Of a DNA stretch of 61,081 nt, positions 18,461 through 27,509 are shown piece after piece. Positions within the stretch are counted from its first letter, which is position 1, and every line of letters begins with the position of its first letter. The notes below the pieces were generated by a model, which saw nothing but the letters and a program-made list of their open reading frames with translations, was not told the origin of the DNA and did not search any database. A program made the position numbers and the translations under genes. Source of the DNA: Flavobacteriales bacterium (GTDB lineage Bacteria > Bacteroidota > Bacteroidia > Flavobacteriales_D > Crocinitomicaceae); the NCBI GenBank assembly GCA_947380375.1, contig CANCQX010000004.1, positions 1 through 61,081 of the forward strand, given 5' to 3'.

Positions 18461-20488
18461 TTATCTATTTTTTTTCTCATCTTTTTTTCGTTGTTTCTCT
18501 TTTTCATAAGAAAAACCTTCAGGACTTCCTACTCTATCCATACAACATCTAAATCCGATTGTACAAGTTGATTTATCCTCATCTAAAAATCTTCTATTAC
18601 CTGCAACTAACCAATAAGCTCGATCTTTCCAAGAACCGCCTTTATATACTCTTGATTTGTCAGATACTAATGTTGTTGGCCAAGATGTTTTATCACCAGG
18701 TTTAACTTGTGCACCATCTAAACCATATTCTTCGTATTTGTTTTGGTACATAATTAAATTTGGATCTCTACTAGCTTGGTTTATTTTGTTTTTCACATCA
18801 TCATTTTGATAGTAGATAGAACTTTCAATATCACCATCTAAATAATCTACATAATCATCACGACGGTAATTTAATCTTCCAATATTTTCCTCTTCAGTTA
18901 CATTTCTGTATTTCATTTTACCAGGAGTGTCAGTTATGTATTGCGTGAAACCTAATCTTAGCATAGATATAATTTCAAATGCATACTCATCACCATTAGG
19001 ACCAGTTCTTAATCTATCTACGAAAATACCATCAAATAATTCATCTTGAATTCTTGCTGTAGCTTCATTATCGTGCTTATTATTTTTATCAAATATCGCT
19101 TTGTCGATTACAGCATTTATTTCTGCTAAAAGTTTTAACTCAACCGAATCTTTTACATTTCCATGAGAAACATAGAAAGGATCGGGAGCATACCCAGTTT
19201 TAGAAGGATTTTTTGATTGATTTCCTTTTGCAATTCCCAAAGGAATAACTGTATCATTTGGGTCATGTTTTGCTGCAGAAACACGTTGAAAACGAACTCT
19301 TTCAAACTCATTTAGGTATTCTTTCATACCATGTACATCAAATGTTACATTCGCAGATTTCATCTCAGCACTTCCTGCATTATTTAGAAGTTTTGTTTTA
19401 AATACATTTCCTCTAAATGGACGAAATTCGTCAAAATCTTCTGAAGATAATGGTCTATATACATCTAAAACCCATTCAGAAACATTACCTGCCATGTGGT
19501 ATAATCCATAATCATTTGGCCAATATGATTCTACAGGAGCAGTAACATCTGCACCATCATTTAAGTGACCAGCAACCCCCATATAATCTCCTCGACCTCT
19601 TACAAAATTCGCTCTAATTGCTCCTTGAAATTGCTCTTCATCATTTCTAACCCAGTGACCATCCCAAGGATATATTCTGCGCTCGTTTATATTTTCTTGT
19701 CCAGCACCTAAATTTCCGATTAAACCATAAGCAGCAAATTCCCATTCAGCTTCGGTTGGGAGTCTGTATCTAGGTAACAATATTCCATCCTCTTGACGTA
19801 CAATTCTTGTACCTAACTTTTTACCTTGTCTATTATTAGGGTTTAAATCATCTAAATTTTGTATTACTTTTTCTTCATACTGACCTGCTAAATATGCTTC
19901 AGTATTAAAAGTGTTTTCATCACGTTGTTCTATGTTGTAATCAAGAATTCCCTCGCGAATTAAAATATATTCATTTACTCTATCTGTTCTCCATTTACAG
20001 TAATCAGATGCTTGTAACCATGAAACACCTACTACAGGATAATCACGGTATGCAGGATGACGTAAATAATATTCAACGAATTTCTCACTGAATCCAAGTG
20101 GGGATCTCCATGAATTAGTATCAGGTAAAACGTTTTTACCTACAACAGGATAAGTTTCAAAAGCTCTTGAAATCCAATACATATACTCACACCAATGGAA
20201 ATTAGTGATTTCAGTCTGATCTAAATAAAATGATGAAACTGTAACACGTGAAGCACGGTTATTCCAATCATACATAACATCCTGTTCTGCTCTACCCATT
20301 GTGAAAGTTCCACCTTCAACAAGAACAAGTCCAGGTCCAGTTTCTTGATCTACAAACGGCATTTTTTGAAAACCACCTGTTTGAGGATCATTATAAGCTG
20401 TTCCTGTAGTGTTTGAAAATTCTTGATAACAAGAACTTAAAATAACTAAACAGCCAATAATTGCTGAAAAAAGTTTAATACTTTTCAT
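18461..20488 (-). CDS. gldJ: Gliding motility / type IX secretion lipoprotein GldJ
   Basis: Outer-membrane-associated lipoprotein required for gliding and T9SS function in Flavobacterium. The signal peptide ends in a lipobox with Cys20 (LSSC). The mature protein has the GldJ-type start GPGLVLVEGGTFTMG followed by a formylglycine-generating-enzyme-like (SUMF1) fold: YPVVGVSWLQASDYCKWR, RLPTEAEWEFAA, YHMAGNVSEWV, and KGGSWKDRAYWL near the C-terminus. The C-terminal half of the fold is separated from the first by an acidic insertion, about residues 370-590. Length 675 exceeds the roughly 560 of F. johnsoniae GldJ as I recall it, mostly through this insertion. The end is very Lys-rich. Context with PorP/SprF, PorU and PorV supports the assignment over GldK. 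Confidence 0.9.
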   Translation of the reverse strand: MKSIKLFSAIIGCLVILSSCYQEFSNTTGTAYNDPQTGGFQKMPFVDQETGPGLVLVEGGTFTMGRAEQDVMYDWNNRASRVTVSSFYLDQTEITNFHWCEYMYWISRAFETYPVVGKNVLPDTNSWRSPLGFSEKFVEYYLRHPAYRDYPVVGVSWLQASDYCKWRTDRVNEYILIREGILDYNIEQRDENTFNTEAYLAGQYEEKVIQNLDDLNPNNRQGKKLGTRIVRQEDGILLPRYRLPTEAEWEFAAYGLIGNLGAGQENINERRIYPWDGHWVRNDEEQFQGAIRANFVRGRGDYMGVAGHLNDGADVTAPVESYWPNDYGLYHMAGNVSEWVLDVYRPLSSEDFDEFRPFRGNVFKTKLLNNAGSAEMKSANVTFDVHGMKEYLNEFERVRFQRVSAAKHDPNDTVIPLGIAKGNQSKNPSKTGYAPDPFYVSHGNVKDSVELKLLAEINAVIDKAIFDKNNKHDNEATARIQDELFDGIFVDRLRTGPNGDEYAFEIISMLRLGFTQYITDTPGKMKYRNVTEEENIGRLNYRRDDYVDYLDGDIESSIYYQNDDVKNKINQASRDPNLIMYQNKYEEYGLDGAQVKPGDKTSWPTTLVSDKSRVYKGGSWKDRAYWLVAGNRRFLDEDKSTCTIGFRCCMDRVGSPEGFSYEKEKQRKKDEKKNR

Positions 20489-20521
20489 ATTTTTCTGTTT
20501 TTATTTTTTGTATTCAATTGA

Positions 20522-20550
20522 CAAATTTACTATATTAACGTAAGTTACAA
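20522..20550 (-). promoter_or_regulatory. Predicted gldJ promoter
   Basis: On the minus strand, TTG (20550-20548) and TAAATTTG (20529-20522) are spaced by 18 bases, a full consensus match. The promoter sits between the PorP/SprF gene and gldJ, so gldJ can be transcribed independently with a leader of about 25 bases. Confidence 0.65.
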
Positions 20551-20570
20551 TAAAAGTTACATTATTTTTT

Positions 20571-21539
20571 TTAAAAAGATGGACAAGATATCGTTTTGAA
20601 GGTTGTAGGTTTTGATTTACAATTTAAATTTAAACCTAAAGAAACTTCATGAGAACCTCCTGAAACACCGTTGTTTAGTTTGGAAACTGTAACGTCATAA
20701 CTATAACCAATTTTAAAATTTCCTGTGTTTATTCCGAGTGATAAAATAAATGCATCTTTATTTCTAAACCAAGCTCCAAATGTAAAATTACTATATTTAA
20801 CATAGGTTCCAATATTTATTTCTTGAAACCCATTCTGATATTGATAAATTATATTTGGTAAAATTGATGTCGAATTATTGTAACGTGATCTACTCCCTAG
20901 TTTAATTTCCGCCCCCATATGAGCTGTAAATCGAATAGGAGTATATGAGTGACCTTTTATCATTGATTCATCTGGTTGATTCAAGTGATGAGCTGTTAAT
21001 CCAAAAAAGAAGTTTTTAGTATATCCAACTATTCCTGCAGAAGCATCAAAATAATTTGCGCTTCCACCTCTAGGTTGATCCCCAGTTTCATAAATAAAAC
21101 CTTTTCTTGGATCTATCATATCTCCAAAAGTAAGTTTACTCCAATCTAACGATTTTTGATAATAGGCTGCTTGAGCTCCAAATCTTATAGAAAATTTTCT
21201 AGTTATTTTTAAATGGTATGAATATATTAATCCTAACATTGTAGTCTTAATTGTGCCCTGTCCTTGTTCATCATGAGTAGCTAAAACACCAATTCCTCCT
21301 GATATGCTTTTTAAGTGTTGATCATATGATGCGCTGAAGGTAGTATAGTTTCCAGATAAATTAGGCCATTCATTTCTATAATTTAAAGAGAATCTTGGAC
21401 ATCCATTAGATCCAGCAAAAGCAGGGTTTAAGTACAGTGGATTTGCGTAAAATTGAGTAAATGTAGGATCCTGAGCCAATGCTGAATGAATAGCAATCGA
21501 AGTAAGACAAATTAGTAATAAATTTTTCAAATTATTCAT
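20571..21539 (-). CDS. PorP/SprF-family type IX secretion membrane protein
   Basis: 322-residue outer-membrane beta-barrel of the PorP/SprF family, whose members act with the T9SS and often serve a partner adhesin or the GldK/PorK ring. The signal peptide ends near residue 22 (HSALA). The typical opening DPTFTQFYANPLYLNPAFAG is visible directly after it, followed by alternating strands such as RFSLNYRNEWP and SYDQHLKSISGGIGV. No SprB-like giant adhesin is next to it, so it is either the core PorP or a paralogue. It is upstream of gldJ on the same strand and divergent from porU across 169 bases. Confidence 0.88.
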   Translation of the reverse strand: MNNLKNLLLICLTSIAIHSALAQDPTFTQFYANPLYLNPAFAGSNGCPRFSLNYRNEWPNLSGNYTTFSASYDQHLKSISGGIGVLATHDEQGQGTIKTTMLGLIYSYHLKITRKFSIRFGAQAAYYQKSLDWSKLTFGDMIDPRKGFIYETGDQPRGGSANYFDASAGIVGYTKNFFFGLTAHHLNQPDESMIKGHSYTPIRFTAHMGAEIKLGSRSRYNNSTSILPNIIYQYQNGFQEINIGTYVKYSNFTFGAWFRNKDAFILSLGINTGNFKIGYSYDVTVSKLNNGVSGGSHEVSLGLNLNCKSKPTTFKTISCPSF

Positions 21540-21708
21540 TAAAAAGGTTTAAATGAAATAAAAGAATCAACCTAGTATTATAAACGGTTGAATTATTAAT
21601 AAGTTACAAATATTGTAATTCGTTTATAATAATCAAAGATTATTTTCGTTTTTTTACTTATTTTCTTGTTTTGATGATGATATTTGTGCTGTAAATACTT
21701 TTAAATTT

Positions 21709-24700
21709 ATGAAGATAAGTTTTTCTTTTTTCTTTTTTTTATTGCTTACTTTTAATTTTTTCTCACAGGAAAATATAGATATTTCTATTCCTTGGGAACA
21801 TCCAAAAGAAATTTATTTTGAAAATCAAAAGTTAATAATTCCTTCTATTGATGGACAGGGATTAAATATAAATAAACCAGATTTCTATTGGATTAAAAAT
21901 GTAAATAAATCTTTTGGTAATTCTAAATTTGTTTTATTAAATTTTTCAACAGAAGATGCTTTTCAAGAAGAAATTAACTATTTGAACGGTCAGAAAATCG
22001 AAGTTTCGGATAAAATAATTATTGATTCTAAAATTACAAATGCAAGTTCAGAAAGTTTTGCTGTTCTTAGTTTATTTCCATTTGTAAAAGTTGATGGAAT
22101 TATTAAACGCATCAAATCTTTAAATCTTAAAATTGAATCACCTTTAATTGTTAAAAATGTAAAAGAAAAATCTTTAGTTGTCTCTTCAGTATTAGCTTCT
22201 GGTTCAGGAATATGGTATAAGATTGGTGTAAGATCTGATGGTATTTGTAAAATAGATAAATCATTTTTAGAATCATGTGGTATTTCTACTACAAATTTAA
22301 ATCCTTTATCTATAAATATATATGGAAATGGAGATGGTAAATTACCAGAATTAAATTCGGTTTCAAGAACAGATGATTTGGCTAAAAATGCAATTTATAT
22401 TTCTGGTGAATCCGATGGTGTTTTTAATGATGATGATTTTATACTATTTTATGCTTGGGGACCTAGTCGCTGGTATTCGACAGATAATAATGATTTTTAT
22501 CAGGATAATAATATCTATTCAGATTATTCGTATTATTTTATAAATATTAATGCATCTGAAACACCTTTAAGAATTTCTTCTATCAATTCAACTACAAATT
22601 CAATAACCAATACTATCACTTCCTATAATTTTTATGACACTCATGAATCTGATCTAGTATCATTAGTAAGTGGAGGGCAAAGATGGTATGGTGAATTGTT
22701 CGATACTCAATTGAGTCAAACTTTTAATTTTTCTGTACCAAATATTGAAAATTCTAGTCCAGCTAAATTTAATGTGTCGATGGCTTCAAATACATCCAAT
22801 GGTGCTGGGACTAGTCAGACTTATAGCGTAAATGGTAATGTTTTAAATTCTTTATCATTACCAATTGGTGATTATGGAAGAACCGACATTTCAATGCCAT
22901 TTTCAAATCCTGAAAGTTTAATTCCTTTGACTATTAGTGTTATTAGAAATTCACCTAGTATAAAAGTTTATTTAGATAAAATTACTTTAAATGCGAGAAG
23001 AAATTTAATTTTTACAGGTTCTCAATTTAATTTTCGGGATTTAAATTCTGTTGGAATTTCTAAAGTTGGAAATTTTATTTTGTCAAATGTTCCTTCTTCT
23101 ACTATTGTTTGGGAAATAACAGATAGACATAGACCAAAACTTATAAATGGTATTTTAACCGGAAGTTCCTATAGTTTCCAATTAACTCTTGATTCATTGA
23201 GAGAGTTTGTTGCATCTGATAATGTAACTTTTTTAATTCCCGACAAAATAGGTTCAATTTCAAATCAAAATCTTCATGGGTTTCCACAAGTAGATTATTT
23301 GATTGTTTCTAATTCATTATTTTTAGAACAGGCCAATAGATTAGCAGATTTACATCGTTCTAAAGGATTAACAGTTCATGTTGTATCAACTGATCAAATT
23401 TTCAATGAATTTAGTTCAGGTATGTTAGATCCTACTGCTATTAGAAGTTTTGCTAAGATGTTTTATGATAGATCTTTGAGTATTCCATCAAGTGCACCTA
23501 AATATTTATTGTTGTTTGGGGATGGAACGTTTGATCCTAAAAATAGAGTGGCTAACAATAATAATTATGTACCTACTTATCAAGTTTTAAATTCTGAGAA
23601 TCACATTTCAGCTCTTGTATCAGATGATTACTACGGTTTTTTTGATCCTTCTGAATCTATAAACTCTACCGATTTATTGGATATTGGAATTGGTCGATTA
23701 TTAATTTCAGATATTACAATGGCCAAACAACAGGTTGATAAAATTGAACATTATTTTAAAAATGGATCTAATTTATTTTCTTCATCAACTACAAATTGTT
23801 GTATAGTTGCAACTAATGGTAGCTCTACTTTTGGTGATTGGAGATTGAAAAATATATTCATTGCCGATGACGAGGAAAATGGATATTTTGTTACCCAAGA
23901 TGCAGAACCTAATTCAATTTTTGTAAAAAATAATTATCCTGAAATTAATTCTGATAAATTATATTTGGATGCATTTACACAAATTTCTAATGCTGGAGGT
24001 CAAAGATATCCTGAAGTGTATGAGGCAATTACAGATAGAGTAGAAAGAGGGGCTTTGATTGTTAATTATGTTGGACATGGAGGGGAAACAGGTGTTGCTG
24101 AAGAAAGGGTAATAACAATCCCTCAAATTCAAGATTGGAAAAATATTGATAAACTTCATTTAATGGTTTCAGCAACATGTGAATTTACAAAATACGATGA
24201 TCCTTCTAGGGTTTCTGCAGGTGAATGGGCTTCCTTAAATCCTTACGGTGCTGCAATTGCTTTAATGACGACAACTCGCTCCGTTTTTTTTGGGGTTAAT
24301 ACTATAACAGGGGCTAAATTTTATGAAAATGTTTTTAAAAGAGATGCGAATAATATGCCTCTTACTTTTGGTGAAATTATCAAATTAACAAAAAACAGTT
24401 CGGGCTCTTCTGATAATAAAAGGAGTTTTACTTTGATTGGTGACCCTGCTCTGCAAATAGCTTTGCCTAAAATGAAAATTATAACTGATAGTATTAACTC
24501 TTTGAGCCCGTCTATCGAAATTGATACAATTAAAGCTTTAAGTAAAATAACAATTAAAGGACATATAGAAGACTTTTCTTCAAATATTCTGACTGATTTT
24601 AATGGAGTTCTTTCTCCAACTGTCTTTGATAAATCTAAAAATCAATCTACTTTAGGTCAAGATACTGAATCTCCAATTATTCCTTTTTCAATTCAAAAAA

Positions 24701-25551
24701 ATGCCTTGTACAAGGGGAAAGTTACGATTAATAAAGGTTTTTTTGAATTTTCTTTTATAGTCCCAAAAGATATTAATTATACTTATGGAAAAGGAAAAAT
24801 AAGTTATTATGCCGATAATGGAGTGTTTGACGCTTCTGGTCAAGATAATAGATTGATAATTGGTGGTGTTGATCCTTTGGGTATTCAAGATGATAATGGT
24901 CCTCAAATTGAAATGAATTTGAATAGTGAAAGTTTTGCAAATAATGGTATTACAGATGAGACACCAATGTTAATAGCTAAATTATACGATGAGAATGGAA
25001 TTAATACAGTTGGGAATGGAATTGGTCACGACATTTTAGCGATTTTAGATGGTAATACATCTAAACCAATAGTTTTAAATGAATATTATACTGCTAATAT
25101 AGATTCCTATCAGTCGGGTTCTATTCAATATAATTTCTCAAAGTTAGATAAAGGAAGACATACATTATTACTGAAGGTTTGGGATGTGAACAATAATTCA
25201 TCGGAAGCTAATTTAGATTTCATTGTTCAAGAAAAAGTAGAATTAGCTTTAGAACATGTGTTGAATTATCCAAATCCTTTTACAACTAAAACTGAATTTT
25301 ACTTTGAACATAATCAGGTATGTAATGATCTAGAAGCTCAAATACAAGTGTTTACGGTTTCAGGGAGATTAGTTAAAACTATTAATCAGCAAGTTTTGAC
25401 CAATGGATATAGAAGTAATGGTATTTCTTGGGATGGATTAGATGATTATGGAGATCAATTAGCAAAAGGTGTTTACGTTTATCGATTAAAAGTAAAAACA
25501 CCTGAAGGAAAAACATCTGAAAAACAAGAAAAGTTAGTAATATTAAAATAG
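21709..25551 (+). CDS. porU: Type IX secretion C-terminal signal peptidase / sortase PorU
   Basis: Cell-surface member of the gingipain (C25) family that removes the C-terminal signal of T9SS cargo and attaches the cargo to lipopolysaccharide. At 1280 residues it has a signal peptide (about 1-20), an N-terminal beta-rich region, the C25 domain (about 520-930) and a C-terminal T9SS-type Ig-like domain (from about 1180, starting NYPNPFTTKTEFYF). The catalytic dyad is present: His790 in NYVGHGGE and Cys824 in VSATCEF. It is followed by porV after 50 bases, the usual pairing, because PorV holds PorU and cargo at the outer membrane. Confidence 0.94.
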   Translation: MKISFSFFFFLLLTFNFFSQENIDISIPWEHPKEIYFENQKLIIPSIDGQGLNINKPDFYWIKNVNKSFGNSKFVLLNFSTEDAFQEEINYLNGQKIEVSDKIIIDSKITNASSESFAVLSLFPFVKVDGIIKRIKSLNLKIESPLIVKNVKEKSLVVSSVLASGSGIWYKIGVRSDGICKIDKSFLESCGISTTNLNPLSINIYGNGDGKLPELNSVSRTDDLAKNAIYISGESDGVFNDDDFILFYAWGPSRWYSTDNNDFYQDNNIYSDYSYYFININASETPLRISSINSTTNSITNTITSYNFYDTHESDLVSLVSGGQRWYGELFDTQLSQTFNFSVPNIENSSPAKFNVSMASNTSNGAGTSQTYSVNGNVLNSLSLPIGDYGRTDISMPFSNPESLIPLTISVIRNSPSIKVYLDKITLNARRNLIFTGSQFNFRDLNSVGISKVGNFILSNVPSSTIVWEITDRHRPKLINGILTGSSYSFQLTLDSLREFVASDNVTFLIPDKIGSISNQNLHGFPQVDYLIVSNSLFLEQANRLADLHRSKGLTVHVVSTDQIFNEFSSGMLDPTAIRSFAKMFYDRSLSIPSSAPKYLLLFGDGTFDPKNRVANNNNYVPTYQVLNSENHISALVSDDYYGFFDPSESINSTDLLDIGIGRLLISDITMAKQQVDKIEHYFKNGSNLFSSSTTNCCIVATNGSSTFGDWRLKNIFIADDEENGYFVTQDAEPNSIFVKNNYPEINSDKLYLDAFTQISNAGGQRYPEVYEAITDRVERGALIVNYVGHGGETGVAEERVITIPQIQDWKNIDKLHLMVSATCEFTKYDDPSRVSAGEWASLNPYGAAIALMTTTRSVFFGVNTITGAKFYENVFKRDANNMPLTFGEIIKLTKNSSGSSDNKRSFTLIGDPALQIALPKMKIITDSINSLSPSIEIDTIKALSKITIKGHIEDFSSNILTDFNGVLSPTVFDKSKNQSTLGQDTESPIIPFSIQKNALYKGKVTINKGFFEFSFIVPKDINYTYGKGKISYYADNGVFDASGQDNRLIIGGVDPLGIQDDNGPQIEMNLNSESFANNGITDETPMLIAKLYDENGINTVGNGIGHDILAILDGNTSKPIVLNEYYTANIDSYQSGSIQYNFSKLDKGRHTLLLKVWDVNNNSSEANLDFIVQEKVELALEHVLNYPNPFTTKTEFYFEHNQVCNDLEAQIQVFTVSGRLVKTINQQVLTNGYRSNGISWDGLDDYGDQLAKGVYVYRLKVKTPEGKTSEKQEKLVILK

Positions 25552-25578
25552 CAATACAATAAAAGTTATTCCTTTACG

Positions 25579-25586
25579 TATATTTG
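25579..25586 (+). promoter_or_regulatory. Predicted internal porV promoter (-7 element)
   Basis: TATATTTG in the porU-porV gap is an exact -7 match without a clear TTG -33 box. Transcription would begin near 25593, giving a leader of about 9 bases to the ATG at 25602 or about 21 bases to the alternative ATG at 25614. Confidence 0.45.
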
Positions 25587-25601
25587 TAAACATAAAATTT
25601 T

Positions 25602-26870
25602 ATGGTAATAAAAATGAGAGTATTTTTTATAAGTTTATTTGTTTTAGTCTTTATGTCGAGTTCATTAATAGCACAAACTCCTAATTTAAGTGGTGTTTCT
25701 AAAAATGATTTGACAATGAATACAATTACTACCGCCCTTCCTTTTTTATCAATTACCCCAGATTCGAGAGCGGGAGGAATGGGCGAAGCTGGTACTGCAT
25801 TGAGTCCAAATTCTACGTCTATATATTGGAACACCTCAATGTTGAGTTTTGCAAAGAAAAAAGCAGAAATAGGGTTGTCTTATGTTCCATGGTTGAGACA
25901 ATTAACGAATGATATTCATTTATCTTATATTTCAGGTTATTATAAGATAAATCAAAAACATGCAATTGGAGGCTCTTTGCGTTATTTTAGTTTAGGAGAA
26001 ATTACATTTACTGATAATTCGGGAAATGTAATTAGAAATGATAAACCAAGTGAATATGAAATTGCGGGAGCTTATGCATTTAAGTTAAGTGAAAAATTAA
26101 GTGTTGGACTTAACGGTAAATTTGCTTATTCAAATTTGACAGGTGGTTTGGTCGTTGGAGGAGTAAATACGAAAGCTGCTGTTGCTGGAGCTACAGATTT
26201 ATCTTTCACCTACTTTAGTGAAAATGCTAAAATAGGTAGTTTATCTGGGGCGTATACTTTTGCTACAACGATAAATAACGTTGGTAATAAAATAACTTAT
26301 TCTGAAAATGCTAAAAGAGATTTTATTCCGATGAATTTGAAGATGGCTACATCTTATAGGGCTGATTTAGACAGGTTTAATAATGTTTTATTAGCGTTTG
26401 AGCTTCAGAAGTTATTGGTGCCAACACCGCCTATTTATGCTAAAGATGGTGCAATTGTATCAGGTAAAAATAATGATGTAGGAGTTATTGCTGGAATGCT
26501 TCAATCTTTTCATGATGCGCCAGGAGTAGTCGCAAAAGATAATAATGGCAATTTTATTCAAAATTCTGATGGGTCTTATCAAATTCTAAAAGGGTCTAGA
26601 CTAAAAGAAGAATTAACTGAAATTAATATAGCTACGGGTTTAGAGTATTGGTATAACAATGTTTTTGCTCTAAGAACGGGCTACTTTTATGAAAATAAAA
26701 ACAAAGGAAACCGTAAGTATGTAAATTTTGGTGCTGGTTTTAAGTATAATAATTTAGGTATTGATATGTCTTATTTAATTTCTGTAAGTGGAAAAAATAG
26801 TCCACTTGCAAATACTATAAGATTTACTTTGCGATATACTGTTGGAGATGCAGTAGATAAATCAAATTAA
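25602..26870 (+). CDS. porV: Type IX secretion outer-membrane shuttle protein PorV
   Basis: FadL-like beta-barrel that collects T9SS cargo from the SprA translocon and delivers it to PorU. Length 422 as drawn. The signal peptide begins at either of two in-frame ATGs, 25602 or 25614; the second gives the more compact MRVFFISLF start and suits the nearby -7 element. The mature region has the PorV-type opening TTALPFLSITPDSRAGGMGEAG, written here as the segments TTALPFLSITPD and SRAGGMGEAG, followed by NSTSIYWN and repeated barrel strands. It directly follows porU and is 2 bases ahead of ispF. Confidence 0.93.
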   Translation: MVIKMRVFFISLFVLVFMSSSLIAQTPNLSGVSKNDLTMNTITTALPFLSITPDSRAGGMGEAGTALSPNSTSIYWNTSMLSFAKKKAEIGLSYVPWLRQLTNDIHLSYISGYYKINQKHAIGGSLRYFSLGEITFTDNSGNVIRNDKPSEYEIAGAYAFKLSEKLSVGLNGKFAYSNLTGGLVVGGVNTKAAVAGATDLSFTYFSENAKIGSLSGAYTFATTINNVGNKITYSENAKRDFIPMNLKMATSYRADLDRFNNVLLAFELQKLLVPTPPIYAKDGAIVSGKNNDVGVIAGMLQSFHDAPGVVAKDNNGNFIQNSDGSYQILKGSRLKEELTEINIATGLEYWYNNVFALRTGYFYENKNKGNRKYVNFGAGFKYNNLGIDMSYLISVSGKNSPLANTIRFTLRYTVGDAVDKSN

Positions 26871-26872
26871 AA

Positions 26873-27349
26873 ATGAATATTAGAATTGGTTTTGGAGTTG
26901 ATGTCCACCGTTTAGCGGTTGGACATTTACTTTTTATAGGAGGTAAACAAATTCCTTCAGAGTTTGGTGCAGTAGGTCATTCCGATGCAGATGTTTTAAT
27001 TCATGCAATTTGTGATGCCCTTTTAGGAGCAGCAAATTTAAGAGATATTGGTTTTCATTTTTCAGATACAGATCCTCAATACAAAGGGATTGATAGTAAA
27101 ATTTTATTGAAAGATGTTGTTAAATTGGTTCATGAAAAAGGGTACAGTATTATAAATATTGATTGTACTGTTATTTTAGAAAGTCCTAAATTAAATCCCC
27201 ATATTCCTGATATGCAGAAAATACTAGCTTCTATCTTAAAAGTTGACTTAGATGCTGTATCATTAAAAGCTTCTACTCATGAGAAAGTTGATTCTTTTGG
27301 TGAGGGCAGAGCAATTAAAGCATATGCTGTTTGTTTATTGAACAAATAA
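26873..27349 (+). CDS. ispF: 2-C-methyl-D-erythritol 2,4-cyclodiphosphate synthase
   Basis: Homotrimeric zinc enzyme of the non-mevalonate isoprenoid pathway, forming MEcPP from CDP-ME-2-phosphate. Length 158 is typical. The metal ligands Asp10 and His12 sit in GFGVDVHRL, GHSDADVLIHA carries the next metal His and conserved Asp residues, and SLKASTHEKVDSFGEG near the C-terminus is the conserved family end. The ATG is 2 bases after the porV stop, so ispF is probably carried on the porV transcript although the functions are unrelated. Confidence 0.97.
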   Translation: MNIRIGFGVDVHRLAVGHLLFIGGKQIPSEFGAVGHSDADVLIHAICDALLGAANLRDIGFHFSDTDPQYKGIDSKILLKDVVKLVHEKGYSIINIDCTVILESPKLNPHIPDMQKILASILKVDLDAVSLKASTHEKVDSFGEGRAIKAYAVCLLNK

Positions 27350-27373
27350 ATTTTAATTTTCAGATCAATAAGT

Positions 27374-27381
27374 TATCTTTG
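27374..27381 (+). promoter_or_regulatory. Predicted bioB promoter (-7 element)
   Basis: TATCTTTG is an exact -7 match, 129 bases before the bioB ATG. This would make a long leader of roughly 120 bases, unusual next to the 10-40 bases seen at other promoters in this window. The leader contains a 24-codon ORF. Confidence 0.5.
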
Positions 27382-27409
27382 TATTCAAATTGAACAGTAT
27401 GGTATAGCC

Positions 27410-27484
27410 ATGATTAGAAACATGCATATTATTATAGTTCTTAAAGGTTTATTCACTTCGTTGTTGCGTAATCGATTCATTTAA
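27410..27484 (+). CDS. Candidate 24-codon leader ORF upstream of bioB
   Basis: ATG at 27410 to TAA at 27482 encodes MIRNMHIIIVLKGLFTSLLRNRFI, given here in two parts: MIRNMHIIIVLK and GLFTSLLRNRFI. The peptide is hydrophobic in the middle with basic ends and lies wholly inside the predicted bioB leader, ending 25 bases before the bioB ATG. I recognise no homologue and see no Shine-Dalgarno sequence, which is normal for this phylum. It could be a regulatory leader peptide, a small membrane protein or chance. Confidence 0.25.
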   Translation: MIRNMHIIIVLKGLFTSLLRNRFI

Positions 27485-27509
27485 CTGTTAAAAAACAAAT
27501 TATCTATAT

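Noticed and set aside
18461-20488. GldK or an active formylglycine-generating enzyme
   Set aside because: The mature N-terminus, length and murF/porU/porV neighbourhood fit GldJ, and gliding lipoproteins of this fold are structural.
24688-24906. Minus-strand ORFs inside porU and similar antisense ORFs elsewhere
   Set aside because: They are antisense to strongly conserved genes, show no family motifs and are expected by chance in AT-rich coding sequence.
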